Positions 37,515-50,504 of a stretch of 64,000 nt of DNA are shown in pieces; the stretch's first letter is position 1; every line of letters starts with the position of its first letter. A model generated the notes under the pieces. The model had not been told where the DNA came from. It did not search any database and was given only the letters and a program-made list of their open reading frames with translations. The stretch is from positions 48,897,908 to 48,961,907 of the forward strand of contig CM067354.1 in the NCBI GenBank assembly GCA_034190875.2, in the 5' to 3' direction. This DNA is from Urechis unicinctus. Taxonomy: Eukaryota > Annelida > Polychaeta > Xenopneusta > Urechidae. A program made the position numbers and the translations under genes.

Positions 37515-39328
37515 GGCTACAGATCATTCATTTAGGACCTTACAATACGAACAGCGGTGTGTTGATTAGAGATCACATGACAATTTGCATGCCAGTTACA
37601 ACGAATCAAATCAATGTAACCAGAAACGTGATGTAAGATTATGGAAAACGTGGCATGCACGACTCAAATGACGCGGACGAAGCGAAGAGAGGAATCTACT
37701 TTAAGCCGTCCACTTGTGTTAATCTAATGAACATGTGCTCCCGCCTATCTAATACTCAATTTACATTGTTACCATATTTTGTATCTAGTTTAAAAAGCAG
37801 CGATTATCTGGTGAATAAGAGAATGTAACCACATATATATTTCAACATCATGACCACATTTTGTCTCGTTAATTTAATTTCGCCTGTCCCTTAGACTTCA
37901 TAGTCTATAGCACTCAATTAATGCATGGTGCATTGTCCTTTGTGCATCTAGGTAGCTAATTCAATGGTAATGTTAAGCCACGTCGGCGCCGGTCTAGAAA
38001 TAATTTAAAGAGTCAGACGAACAGCTTTGGAGCTATACATACCATATTTACATATATTGTCATTGGCTTTGACGGAAATTAAACCCACCGAATGCTTAAT
38101 TGATTTCATAGTCGAACCGCGGTGGATGAGAGGGCATAATTATCGTATAAAACTGTATAGATAAGCACGTTATCGATGTGCAGTTTTGTTTAACCTCATG
38201 TCTATTCAATGGTTTTTGCAGTATACCTTATTAATACCATATACACAATCTATATTCGGAGAAAGTGTTGATATTTTCATACGGCATTGATGTCGATTAT
38301 GAGAACGCTCTACATTGAAGGTTAAAGAGCAAAAACGACTCTTCCACAATGCCAAAATATAAGATTGAATTCTCCATAAATATGGCAGATGAAATGAATA
38401 GCATACTTTTTCGTTAAAGGAAGATGCTTCAAATTCTGTAGCTGTTCCAGAAGTCAATGTCACCGGTTGCATGAGTTGAGGGTTTGGATGGTTGATTTTG
38501 CAGGTGATGCATGAATGTCACTGATTGTGAATGCAATCATACATGATATGATTACCAAATAATGGATCACTGAACACAACAATATCCTCGAGTGCTCATC
38601 TCATCATGTGTACAAACTTGCAATTGTTTTGACACATTGAATGGTAAAAGTTAATTTAACAAGTTAGCTACTGTGCAATTTTGGACATTTTATTGTTCTC
38701 ATTTAAATACTTAGTTTAAGAGCATTGGTAACTGAATATGCCCATCAAGTCATTTCATACTTCATATGATTCAAAATATTGGAACTCCTTTGGTTAACTT
38801 ACCCGTGCAGGGGCAAGAATTGAACCGTTTCTAGTAATTTACATCAGTGTTACAAATGAAATGTTCATCATAATGTGGTTTTTTTTAAGTTGCTTATTCG
38901 GTCTTTGTGAATTATACTTAGGATTGTCATTTGGCACCGTTGCATAATATGTAATTACCTGAATTCATATAGGTAAAAACGGTTCTTCCGCAACGGATTT
39001 TACCTAATGATAATCAACGAAGCGCTTATTCTAAGCACCACAACCATCCTCATTCGTGGCTTTCACGATTTCATCTTGTTATGAAAATATGTCTCATTAT
39101 ACCCACACGGCAGTATGCGAATGATTCATGAACTTACGATACTGCTTAGGTAATACAATAACACCAGGGACCGTAATGGTTAATAAGTTGGCAATAAGCA
39201 CTCAATGGAAAAATCACTGCCTCCTTGAAACTGCTATACCACTGAACAGTTAACCATTTTGCGTGATATGAATATTGATAACGACTGAATGATTTACTTA
39301 TAGACACGGTTCGCATTCACAAATTGAC
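37515..39328. other. No gene or recognised element
   Basis: The longest open frame is 38,206-38,472 on the minus strand (88 codons), without recognisable motifs. No repeats were found by eye. Confidence 0.5.
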
Positions 39329-39329
39329 G

Positions 39330-39414
39330 CAAACATATATACATACACACATACATACAAACATATATACTAACATACATACAAAATTCATACAAACATA
39401 CAGGCATACATACG
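39330..39414 (+). repeat. Degenerate (ACAT)n/(ACATAC)n microsatellite
   Basis: Imperfect runs of ACAT, ACATAC and ACAA words extend to TACATACGTG. It has decayed more than the other microsatellites in the window. Confidence 0.9.
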
Positions 39415-39419
39415 TGTAA

Positions 39420-42400
39420 CAATATTGACTCAATAATGTAAACCATTTAGCGGCGGGACTGGTGAATAATGTTTGCTTTTTTATCATACAGGCATAAACC
39501 TTGTGTTACCTGTAACATGCTGCATTGGTCGTGTACTATTGGTTAAATTGTCAGTCATATTTTAGAAATACCAGCGTCCGAGGAATAAGCTGCTATTAAT
39601 TACATCAAAGCAACCGACCTTGGTTAGGTATGAGTAAATAAAATCACACTTGTATCTAGGTAGATTATGATTTAAGATTCATATGTATCGCTATGTTAAA
39701 TAAACCACTACACATACACTATTATCAGGTCCAATTCTTGTCGGCATGTCTGTTGCATTGTACCGATTGTGTGATTATAATGTTAGCTAGGGTGCAAATG
39801 CGGCGGAGTGGTTTAGATACACCAATTCCATCATTCAGGACAGAGTGTCTGGTATAATTTTCCATTGAGACGCTGTTAGTATTATAATTGTATTGTATTA
39901 TAATCTCATCTTTACCAATTTCCCGATGACGTGTTTGACGTTTTGTGAGATTCACGTAGATGGAATTGCATAGAAAAGAAACATCGCTTGCCTGGAGCAA
40001 TAACATATATCCCCAAATTAACTCATTAAATGTTCAAGGCCCCATGTGTCGAAAGTCATCTAATGATATTCCACTGATTGGAACAAAATTATGTGCAGTC
40101 TCGCATGTTTAATCTGCTAGAATAGTAGATTAAAGTAGTTTTTTTTGACAGAACAAAGAATTTGCGTTTGAATCAGATTGTCTAAAATATATGTAATTGC
40201 ATTGACGGTTAACAATCTGTATAACCCAAATCAACCGAGCATCTGTACAGAGCAGTTACGAAATCTCCAACGCAACCTTAAATTGAAGCTACAAAAGAGC
40301 TGATATGTTTATCATGGTAGCGCAAACCAATTCAAGACAGGTATCATAAGGGAAAGGTATCGTCAATGAATGCATTCATAAGATTAGTACAAAGCGCTAC
40401 ATATGCAGACATCACCGTTGCCACAAACTGCATTACTGTGTAAATGTATGTATTCCGTTTGCGGAACCAAATCATTGGCATAAACCAAGTTGACAGCACA
40501 ATTGAATACAATATGACTAGATCTCATCTGAATACAATTATTCACCTAGAAGCATTTTACATTATTAACGGATGTTACAGTGTCTGTCCAATCGTTTCCT
40601 GTGCCAGATAACAAAATATAAAAGATATCACTAGTCTTGTAGGCGATTCGTCGGCCCCTTCTGTTACCATAGATATTCATGAGGGCGCACTTGGCAACAG
40701 AATGATATCGTGTGTCTATTATTATTCATCAGTTGGGCGGAATATGTCTTCCGCAGTTGCTAAATCTGCAATTCGAATTAACGTGTTCGTATAGATTTGT
40801 CAGTGGCCATTAGATCTACCTCTGAATCTTAGAGGCTTTACTGAGTAATGAGCAATATGGATGATTTATTCGTTCACCAAAAATGCGCAGGATGGCTGTG
40901 ACAGGTTTCTATCCGCTTGATGATTTATTGCTAGTACCACTCAACAACCAAAGGCGTCGAAGGGCGTGCAATGAAAGCACTACGCCAATATTAACTTGCT
41001 AACATGTGCTCGTATGATGAAATTACCTCACGGAAACTAACTTATTAGATGAATATGAACAATAAAGGGTATAGCCTTCCCCCAATCATAACACATTACA
41101 GGAAATCAGGGGATCAAGCATGACATTTTTATTACAGCGTTCAAGGAAAACAAAACAGATGGTATTGATGCTCAACTCCCTTTCCTTCTATTTAAATCTA
41201 TTAAATATACATTTTGATCGATCCCTGGAATTCTTATACGTTAAAGACCCCGACGGAATATTTCTATATCAGTCACTTAACGTGAATTAAATAGTTAATT
41301 CCATATGCCATAATTAATAAAAACACTTCAGATAACTTGAATTATGCAGATGTTGAAAACTGCATGGTACTGATCGGCTATGATCGCTTTGCTTAAGTGC
41401 CTTAATCGGTAGGTTATTATTGAATATGAATAAGTTTCACGTACATTGACATATTATCATTAATATAGCAACCAACATGAACAATGAATATCGAGGCCAT
41501 TGACGGTCACTTTCTGCAGATAACACTTTGTAAAGAATTAATAACCATTGACTGAAGCAAGGGTCAGTTCGCCTCATTGTCAGTAAAAGACTAATCGGTT
41601 CCCACTTATAGTATCCATGAGCTATTGCTATAAAAATCGCCGTTTACACAGCCGAGATAAACTTGTAACGATATGTCACAGTGCTGCATTATTGTCGACC
41701 GAAGCTAATTATCATATTATCATATATAGGCCACATCGCTGGTATGATGCATCCAATATTCCAAGTAAACGGGACGTATTTACTTTTGTATCTTAAGCGA
41801 AGCATATACATATATGTTTCACGATCAGTGTTACTTAGCGTGTATCATGCCATATCCAAAAATCGCTCAGCATACAAAATTACAATATTGTGACACCCAT
41901 TGTTTGCAACGAAACCGCATGATCTCTATGTTGTACAGCTTGCCCAGTCGTATAAGTAAGCACACTAGATAATGAATATAGTTTGTTGTTGTGTTAAACA
42001 TATCACAACCGTTCCGCAAATCTACAAAATCCCCATGTCTGTTGCAAGGCAGCCTCTTTTATCCAATAACTCCCCTTTACATATCCGTTTGCATAAAGTG
42101 TATACCGAGTGGTTACTGACGCGTACATTGCCACTCACCATCAGTTATGTACAGCTGAGCGAAACTCGCTTAATTGCAAATATCGCACAAAACCGTCGCA
42201 TTTAATGGACCTGCTGACACTGCAATAAAAAGAACCTCTTTGGCATTCACCTTTTTTAATTGACATGTTAACTCGTGTCCTGGCCCGACATGCTTTGCAT
42301 AGCGTCTAGCAACAAAGCACATAGAGGGTATGAGCCACATCATCTTGATCAAGAGATGATAAGTTACGACCGCACACACATCGATCCGCCCATTCCATTT

Positions 42401-45400
42401 GTTTTGCTTCAACTGTTTGTAGCTCCGTCTTATAGTCTCAAAGTTGGAGACCAGCGATATAACGAGCCAGAGGAATAAATGTTGCCAAACGACTCTGTAA
42501 TGGAACCGAAACCAATATGCGTATAGGATTAACCCTATACAGTGTCCTAGTCGACCGCATTATTTTCATAAGTAGTCAATACTATTTATTCCTGATTATA
42601 TTTATCAGATTAATGAGAAAACCTTTTTGGCTGTCTTTATAATAGCGAATCCTTCACATAAAGTCGTAAGATATAGTCACATAGCACGATATTGTGTTAT
42701 GCATTTACTGTTTCAATGCATGCCACTCTGAGATCTTGTCCAGACATTTGCGTTGAAGCATCATGCATCAACCCTATCACCGCTTAACCGCAGGGCCGAT
42801 CGTCATAATGGCGCCTCTATAGAAACCATGGCATTGTTATTATGTAAGGTCTTGGTAGTCTAATCAATTGAGCCGGAATGTCGACAACAAGTCAATGCCT
42901 GGGTTAACAATAATTAATGTATTGTGAATCTATCAAAGCAACACGATTGTCTACATACGATATGGTGCATATTGATTTGTCATTATTACATGTGTAAAAG
43001 TGAGCATCGACAAGCACCATTGGACGTTCGTTTCTGTCTTTTTTGGTTTCTGTATTAAGCAGAGAAGTCATGTGCTCAGGTCATCCAGTTAAGTAACGAT
43101 GGGCTTACCATTACGTCATAACAATGTTGACACACCTCAATCGTATACATGACTACACATAACTACCTACTGTGGTCTGCGAAATTTAAACTTTGCAATG
43201 TATGAGGCAGCATGCTATGAATGTTATAAATAATAAATTCAATTATAGGGGTTTCATTTTAACAATGAAGATAGAACAGTAGTGCTTATTCTAGGCAACC
43301 ATTTATGTTTTTGTCCCGCCTTCTATTGACAGGATAAGATAAATCTATGGTAGCTTTCATAGCAATGCCTCATGGAGCTTTCAATTCTTATGATTGTGCA
43401 AAACAGTCAAACAGCGTGGTCCTAGCTGAAATAATCCATTATGCTCTGGGTCGGTATACATACTAATGGTAGTGCTTCTTTCACCTTAATGGTCTACCCA
43501 ATGCAGATTTTAACTGAAGTTGTTTTTCCCTAAATGATCTGATTACTTTGTTCTAGGCATAGGAGCAGGATTTTGTTTCTACAATTAATGATTCATTCTG
43601 CACAATGTTTCTTTTTGGGTAAATTCAAGATATCACAATATAATCTGCCCTATAGATTGGCTACAATTAGATTATATATACGCAGGGTTTCATTTTGAAT
43701 ACGTGGCTTACAATTCTATTTGCATTTGATGAGAGCAATACGCTCAGATTATCTTACTAACATTGGCCCAAATGATGCACCCCTCGCGCAGTCGAATAAT
43801 TGCATTTGGTGTTTCATTTCCGCTAGATATACATCTGCTCTGATAAAGCTGTCAAGATGTGGAGAATCGGGTGATAGTTATCCGCCCCTGGATCTTGAGA
43901 AATAAGAGTATAAATTCTATGGCAAAAACTACTATCGTGGATAATGTCTATTGTAAAGAATTCATGATGGCAAGAAAGCCTACGCTTGCTATGTTGAATG
44001 TTATGGCTTCAAACCAAATTTTGAACTGATCATTTATCCCTAAGACACGAGGCTTGTCTGCAACTAGCCTTCATTTTTAAACAAGAAATCCCTATTACTT
44101 GTTTTTGGTCAAAGATATGTGTGTCCGTGTAAACCTCAAAATATGTCTATTTTGCACATTGATTACTTACCTGTTCTCAATTAATTCAATTGAATGGTGA
44201 AATTAAATCAAATATTTTGCCCTTAATACAACACCTTTTAGTGCCTTTTACTCCCTTTCGGTATTTGTAATTGGATCGCCGTTTACGCGTTATATAGTAT
44301 AGAGGAGCTAGGTAATGTTTTGTAAGGTTTGGTGTATTTGTTCTCTCTACTTATTATTAACGGTGTGGTGATTGTATATCACCATTTTTTCGATTGATTG
44401 TAATAACAAGCAATCAAAGATATGCAAATCATGCAAAACGCAAAGTTGCATAGCAACCATCTTGTTTAATCAGAATTATGATTTAATAATTGTAAAGTCT
44501 AGCAAATGGTCTATAGCTGATGATTTAGATAACGACGATGGTATATCCAATTAGAATCTAATTAGTTTTGTGATGACGGATACAGAAGCATGGGGTCAGC
44601 TACATAGAAATAGGCTCATTTATTATACATTCCGTTTTCTTTATCTGTTCAATTAATATCGGAAATTACAAAACCAATAATACCGTTAGATTAATTGATA
44701 CTTTTCTTTTGCAACTGGCGTTTACTTGCACAACATATTTATTCATTTTGTTTAAAAAAGATTACACAAACATTGATTAATCAGTTGAAAGCTGAAAGCT
44801 ATTTACAACATCGTTGTAATGCTGTTTGCCCTGAAGTGATGACAGGCATTTTGTTTTAAGGAAAAATCACTGAGAAGATTTACGGCGAAATCAGCCAAGC
44901 ATTTAATCCAATTAGCGCCGAGAGTGTTACCACCTCATAATTCGTCCAAGACAGCCATACGCGTTTCTTTTGTGCTGAAATGTCCAAGCGAGCATACAAA
45001 GAATACAAAGCACAAAAACGGCAATGAAACATCACCAGGTTTTCATCATATTTAGGTACAGCTTAATATAATTATTCAGTGATATAGCGGAGTAAAGCTG
45101 ATATACGGTATATACTACTAACTCACCATTTATTTTTATATTGCACAGATTTTTCCAGGAAGAGTTGAACTATCTTAGGGTATCTCTGGGAAAAGATTGT
45201 CTGGTGGCTAACTAAGAGAATTATGCGAGTTTTTATGACCTCATATAATGCGATTACTATGACAACATTTAGCATTCAGTCTGCCATAGAAACAAGTTGG
45301 ATTGTCCCAGAACGACGTTCTTTTTGAGGATCGTCAACACATTGTTTTTGAATGAACTCTCCACCAAAAACAATCATAATGTTTCTAGTTGTCGCGGCAG

Positions 45401-45410
45401 GTATTATGGA
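39420..45410. other. Six kilobases without a recognised gene or element
   Basis: The longest open frames are 93 codons (39,725-40,006 minus) and 80 codons (42,170-42,412 minus). Neither shows a domain, signal peptide or conserved partner. CCGCCCCTG at about 43,882-43,890 is the mirror of a hAT-like end but stands alone. I found no self-match to other parts of the window. Confidence 0.5.
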
Positions 45411-45416
45411 TCACGT

Positions 45417-45610
45417 GGAGGGGGGCGTGGGGGTGGGGGATTGGTTGATTTGGATGGTAGGGTAGGGATTAAGATTTGGCAATGGCAATGATTGGAGAGG
45501 GCTATTGATGTGGATTTTAATGACATTACAGTGAGGATTGAAGTGGGAGAGCGGCTGAGATGCGGATTTTGCAATGGTGTGGATTAAAATGGGGCAACGG
45601 CGGGGATTAG
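45417..45610 (+). other. G-rich strand-asymmetric tract with possible G-quadruplex
   Basis: Bases 45,417-45,468 carry G runs of 6, 5, 5, 3 and 3 on the plus strand. To 45,610 the sequence remains G-rich, with recurring GGATT, GGCAATGG and GGGGCAACGG words, suggesting a very decayed G-rich tandem repeat. The open frame 45,297-45,491 reads Gly/Arg-rich only because of this composition. Confidence 0.6.
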
Positions 45611-45619
45611 GCTTGGTTC

Positions 45620-46560
45620 ACGACTGACGTTATAGGCTCTTGCAATTATCTGCAGCGTAGTTGACAATCATTCTGGACCACGCAATGCCGGGAGTGAAGT
45701 GTTAATGCTGTGTTTGAACGTTAACGAATGTATTTATCCAGAACTACCGTAATACTAATTGGGTTTATTTGTTTTCGGCAAGGACTTTATCTGGTAAACA
45801 ACAATATAAATGTTATTCACATACGCACAAGAATGAGTTGAACTGTTGAAACAAATAACTGTATTTTAAAGCCATAAGGCGTGCTACGGATAACAGTTAA
45901 CGAGTGTATCTGCTTTGCGAAGATATATTTAGAAATACACATAACTCATCAGGCAATGAATTTAAGCACGAGAATCTCCGAATCGCTTGTGGTTATCGAA
46001 ATACTGCGTTGTATGCATAGATCTTCTAGAATGGCCGTGTTGTATTGTAAAACCACAATAACAACGATTGATGCTTTGTCAGTGTTGGCATGGTTCGTAT
46101 AAATAATTGTTGTATGTGCCAATATGTTGCCAATTATTTAAAATGTAACCCTGCGTATAAATAGTCTCAATCGTAGCTAATCAATGGGGCTGATTGTATT
46201 GTGATGTCTTAAATTAACGCAAAAAGAAACATCGTGCAGAATAAATCATTGACATTGTCTGAGCGTTAACAATGACTAGCCTGCCCTGGATCAAAAATAT
46301 ATTAATGCATGTGCAAAATTACCTTCCCCTTCCTAGGCCAGCTCTCGCACTGCACGGACGCGCAATTACATGGAAATTGTATTAACAGTGCAAAATGCGT
46401 ACTTCAATTCAAAATATATTGGGGAAAAACATAATTTTGAATGAATATTTATTAATTACTTATTGAATAAAAACTTCGATTATCCTAACGTTTTCTGATC
46501 AAAATGAGCATGTGCACAGTCAATAACATTTCTCAAAAGATAAACATAGCTCCATATTCT
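45620..46560. other. No gene or recognised element
   Basis: This is AT-rich sequence just upstream of the reverse-transcriptase fossil. I looked for earlier RT motifs (such as the AFDTVDH and GVPQGS regions) and could not identify them. Confidence 0.5.
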
Positions 46561-46569
46561 CAGTACTAG

Positions 46570-47045
46570 CATCCTACCACGTCGGTTGATGAATATGTTA
46601 TATGGACACTGAAAGGCTTGGTTATTATTGCAGACAGTTAAACGATTTATAGCGGAATATTTGACATGGTTTAACTCTCCGAACGGACATTTGGATTTTC
46701 AAATCAGTGTATTAATTTACGTGACCTTGGTAGTGGCGCGTGATGTGTTAAAGAAATACTTGTTCATAATGTTCTCCGTGCATAACGCGGTTGGACTGTC
46801 ACTGAATCAGTCCAAAGCTGTAACAATAGTTCTTGGAACGTTTCAGGCGGTCAGACGCATCCTTGAAGGGCAAACCAATGTCAATATAGGAACCCACGTA
46901 GGTAAATTAAAGTCGACGTTATTGCCTCATTATTCATCCTTTTAGTCATCATAAACTTCATTACCTCCCCCGTGGTCGACCGGTGAAGCCAATGACAGCA
47001 ACACCTGCCATGTATGACGCGCACGACGCTCATTCCAACATCTCT
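46570..47045 (+). mobile_element. Degenerate CR1/L2-like non-LTR retrotransposon reverse-transcriptase fragment
   Basis: From 46,576 one frame reads TTSVDEYVIW...KGLVIIADS, a stop, then TIY, which fits the YTTSLGD...HGL...YADDTQLY region of CR1/L2-type RTs. After a frameshift the next frame (open 46,628-46,945, 105 codons) contains LSLNQSKAVTIVLGTFQAV (about residues 57-75). It fits the family motif LxLNPxKSExIxxGTxQ, and VNIG follows where VxVAG is expected. Beyond a stop, the same frame gives CHV-stop-RARR at 47,006-47,029, exactly where C..HIRALR is expected by spacing. A frameshift and several stops show a dead copy. The element would have encoded an RT for target-primed retrotransposition in the nucleus. 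Assignment to CR1 versus L2 or a related clade is uncertain. Confidence 0.65.
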
Positions 47046-47169
47046 ATTATATCAGGCAACGTTATGTACGGTATGATGACCTTGATAAGTAAAGCATAGT
47101 TATTATAAAAGAATGCGAAAAGTTCAACCAGTGCAAAGTGAAATCTCCCTCGCAGTATATTCGGCGTCT

Positions 47170-47960
47170 TAAGGGTAGATATTTACTGTTAAAACATGCT
47201 TAGAGTCACGATCGGTAGTTGGTATGCATTAGACGACTCGATCAACCCCCTGAATGAGATGCGAGTTGAATATTGATAAGCTCGACTGCGCACATACTGA
47301 GATTTAGATTACAGTCTGTCACAGATTGATTTGTGGCCATCACATACAAGATAATGCAAATGTGGGCTAATATGCAAAATGTACTGTCTTGCTGCCAAAT
47401 ATACAACTAAAGGAGGTGCGGTTTACTCGTTTAAATTGTACACACATTTGTGTACGGCGCTCATATTGTCAGGAATCGAAATGATATTTCACAAAGGCTA
47501 ACGATTGTGAACATAGCCAACTTTATTGACTCATTGTTCATCATCGTCATTACGCAGTCGATATTCCGGGCGGACACATTTGTATGCCCCTTCGACTCTG
47601 GGCGGTGTTGGACAATAGCTGCAAATATATGGCTGGCGTTTCTCTTTTATTGATATGCCGATATTGTATGTAAGATTTACCGGCCAAGGGAGATTTCATG
47701 AATTAGTAACTTACAATGATTTTTCCACTGCAATACCCCACCCAGAATGAACTGTGAATAATAAAGGGTGACTTACTTGAATTGTAAGAATATGTGGGCA
47801 GTGTCCTTAGGGGGAAAGTACCTTTTGATAAAAAGCAAAAACTAGCAGTCGAGAGCAATTAGACTGGAGAATAAATAGCAACAAAAATTGAGTTGAGCTC
47901 AGGTAATGACACCCATTAAGGTGGCAATTAACAGCTGCTGTAGAATGAGTTGCGACATTC
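47170..47960 (+). repeat. Dispersed repeat family E, longest copy
   Basis: Different parts of this stretch recur elsewhere in the same orientation: 47,170-47,240 at 54,550-54,622; 47,381-47,510 at 57,701-57,830; 47,575-47,754 at 58,189-58,375; and 47,760-47,960 at 27,075-27,235. It lies directly after the RT fossil. It could therefore be the 3' part of that retrotransposon, the other copies being 5'-truncated, but I could not read a convincing C-terminal RT through it. Bases 47,279-47,325 contain faint KLDC and RLQSV readings that fit LDYC and RLQRVQN. Confidence 0.6.
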
Positions 47961-47999
47961 ACGAACGTATTTCTGAAAACATATGATCATGTAATGCAT

Positions 48000-49040
48000 G
48001 CAGGCAAATACTCAAAGAATATTCAGCTGTGAAATCTGTTGTTAAAGTGTTAAAATTCAAGGGGCTTTGGGTAAAAATAAGGTAATTTACTCTTTTTTGG
48101 CTCTTCTATTCTTGCAACGGCGATTGCGTAAACAATAGCATTATTAACAGAATACGATGTTCAATTGATTCTAATATGACTTTTTGCCACAACGCAAGTA
48201 CTAATTATCATCCATCAAGGTAAATGTCGCAGGTCTTAACACTACCTTGATTGTTTTTCTGCACGTTTTCTGCTGTGGTGGAAATTAAGCTGGTACAGAC
48301 ATTGAATCCAGTTTTGCAAAGTGCGCAAAACAGACTCAGCAATCAGCTCGCTTTGTCCTGAATATAACAATTTATTTGAGGTAGTGGTTGATACCATAAA
48401 TTATTAGGAGACGGTGGCATTAACATAGATGAATATGTCGTGTAGTGCATGCCAATGATGATCAAGTCAGCATATCTAAGTACATTGTAGAGATATGATA
48501 ATCCATGACGTTAATGTATTAAATCAACGTAAATATGGGTGGCGTCAGTGATGATATACAGATCGCACTATTGATAAGTTGTTCATTTCATACCTCAATA
48601 ATTCAGCCGAGACTTACAGCTAAATTGCCTAATAAACAGACAAAGGTCTACAGAAAAATTCGGAATGCAAATGGGTTTTTGTATTTCTTATGCAATACAA
48701 ACATAGCAAGGGAAGCCTTTAGGAGGTCATTATCATGTATCTGGCACGTAGGGGAAAACCGTCATTATCACTTGCATGGATGTGATGTCCTTTAACATTT
48801 TGGCTCGTGTGTACAACCGATTTATTTTGTGGGGTCGAATTGTCAGTCGGAGGGCGTCAATGATGTGATATTATATATCACTGTCTGCCACATGGTGAGG
48901 CATGTCAACAAAATCACACGCGGAAGAGAGATAATTCAATATGATTTATGTGTATTAGGCTTTATGTATTTGATACCCTGAAACGTGTGATGCATTCGAT
49001 ACAGAGCTTGATTATGCATACATTCATGTGTTGCCAAGTA
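48000..49040. other. No gene or recognised element
   Basis: The longest open frame is 48,535-48,795 (86 codons), unrecognised. If the 27-30 kb region is a true large duplicate, this stretch should pair with about 27.3-28.5 kb, but I cannot align them convincingly. Confidence 0.45.
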
Positions 49041-49043
49041 CGT

Positions 49044-49073
49044 AGAATGATATGTTTCAGAATGATATGTTTC
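49044..49073 (+). repeat. 15-bp perfect doublet
   Basis: AGAATGATATGTTTC occurs twice in direct succession. Confidence 0.9.
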
Positions 49074-49478
49074 AGATAGAGAATAAGATATCCGAGGCGG
49101 TTGTTATCCACCGAGTCTAGAGTATGGGCCCTCTCAGAATGTTATCACAGGCAAACGTGAGAGAGCGCAATCAGAAGGCATCTACTCACGAATATCTCCC
49201 AGCTTTATTGAATTTGGGCTTGATTAAGAATTTATTACAAAAGTCAGTGTTTAAATCTGTACAAGCAGTGTTACTCAAAATGTTTCAACGTCTCCATGTG
49301 GCGAGCATGAATTAAAACAAATAACAAGCTAATGATATGTCGATATTTCTCAGGAATATATTGTATGCATAATGATGATTAGATAAGTGATTCTAGATTC
49401 CATGTACAAAGCGGTAATTATCCTTATCGAACTCACAGTAAAATTGGACAAACGGAAGCTGGAGTGGTCAATTTACCC

Positions 49479-49595
49479 TTTAACAAAAATTTGCTTTCCC
49501 ACGAGTGAATGTGTCATAACAACCTGGTTTGACGTTATTCAGCAGACAGAATTTATACAGGATTGTTATGCCTACGCAAATCGAACAAAGTAACA
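49479..49595 (+). repeat. 117-bp tandem duplication, unit 1
   Basis: The unit starts TTTAACAAAAATTTG and contains TTTCCCACGAG, CCTGGTTTGACGTTATTCAG, AATTTATACAGGATT and ATGCCTACGCAAATCG. It overlaps the end of a 68-codon open frame (49,387-49,593) that matches no family and is broken in unit 2. Confidence 0.95.
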
Positions 49596-49697
49596 TTTAA
49601 CAAAATTTGTTTCCCACGAGAGAATGTTCATAACGACCTGGTTTGACGTTATTCAGCAGACATAATTTATACAGGATTTTTATGCCTACGCAAATCG
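49596..49697 (+). repeat. 117-bp tandem duplication, unit 2
   Basis: The same landmarks as unit 1 with about 90% identity and a few one- and two-base deletions. It is a recent local duplication with no inserted sequence between the units. Confidence 0.95.
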
Positions 49698-50324
49698 TAG
49701 ACACATTAAGTTCATGAACGACTTTGCTGCAAACAATTTAATCTCTCAATTTGTACAGGAATAGTTGCACAAATATGCAGTCCCATTTTATTCATCGTTT
49801 ATGTTGTCATCATTTTGATTATTGACGTAATATAATATACATTTCAGCTATAATGTTAAATGTTACTTTGTTCATGCGCATGATGCGAATGCTTGTTTAT
49901 GTTATGCTTCGTGGTAGCTGTAGTGGAAGTTCACAAAGACATGGGCGCTCAATAACAGATTGTAAGGTGGGAAAATTTTCTGAGATTTTTTCACTTCAAA
50001 TTGCCTGCACCGTGATTAGACATTATCCTATTCGCATTCAAAGCCGGCTGCGTGAATGTGTTAAAATGTGTTAACACACTTTATTTCCGTTAGAACGTCA
50101 CATCGAATAGAAGCCCCTCACGGGGATTGACCTTTGATTATCTCTTCCACATTAGGATAGCAATTCCCTTCAACATTGGATGCAACAGCGTAGCCATTGC
50201 AAAACCCACTGGAAAAGCCACTTCACAGTATGCATTTAGGTAAGACCGCCAATGACCTTCCTCTTGTTATGCAAATGGAATACTCAAGGATTTGATTGCT
50301 TGGCAGATATAGCTGCAACCTACC

Positions 50325-50500
50325 GGGAATCATCATTCGTTGATTTTCGTATGCCTTTCGTATACGTGACATTGTTCGTCCTTTATTCTGAGATTATGAT
50401 AAGGCCATTGACACCGCATATGTCGCTTAATGGAAAAACGTTGTAAACAGATAAAAGGAATAGGCTTGCAGTCGCTGCGACTACAGCGAATCCAAGCACA
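50325..50500 (+). repeat. Diverged repeat (partner 30,090-30,245)
   Basis: ATCATTCGTTGATTTTCGT, CCTTTATTCTGAGATTATGAT, CATATGTCGCTTAATGG and an AATAGGCTTGCAGTCGCTG tract align with the partner in order. The 64-codon open frame here is not conserved. Confidence 0.65.
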
Positions 50501-50504
50501 TGTG

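Noticed and set aside
44504..44545. IADD reading that looks like the RT active-site motif
   Set aside because: No surrounding RT motifs at the right spacing; a four-residue match is expected by chance.
45297..45491. Gly/Arg-rich (RGG-like) open frame
   Set aside because: The RGG look comes from the G-rich tract; the frame is 64 codons with no other feature.
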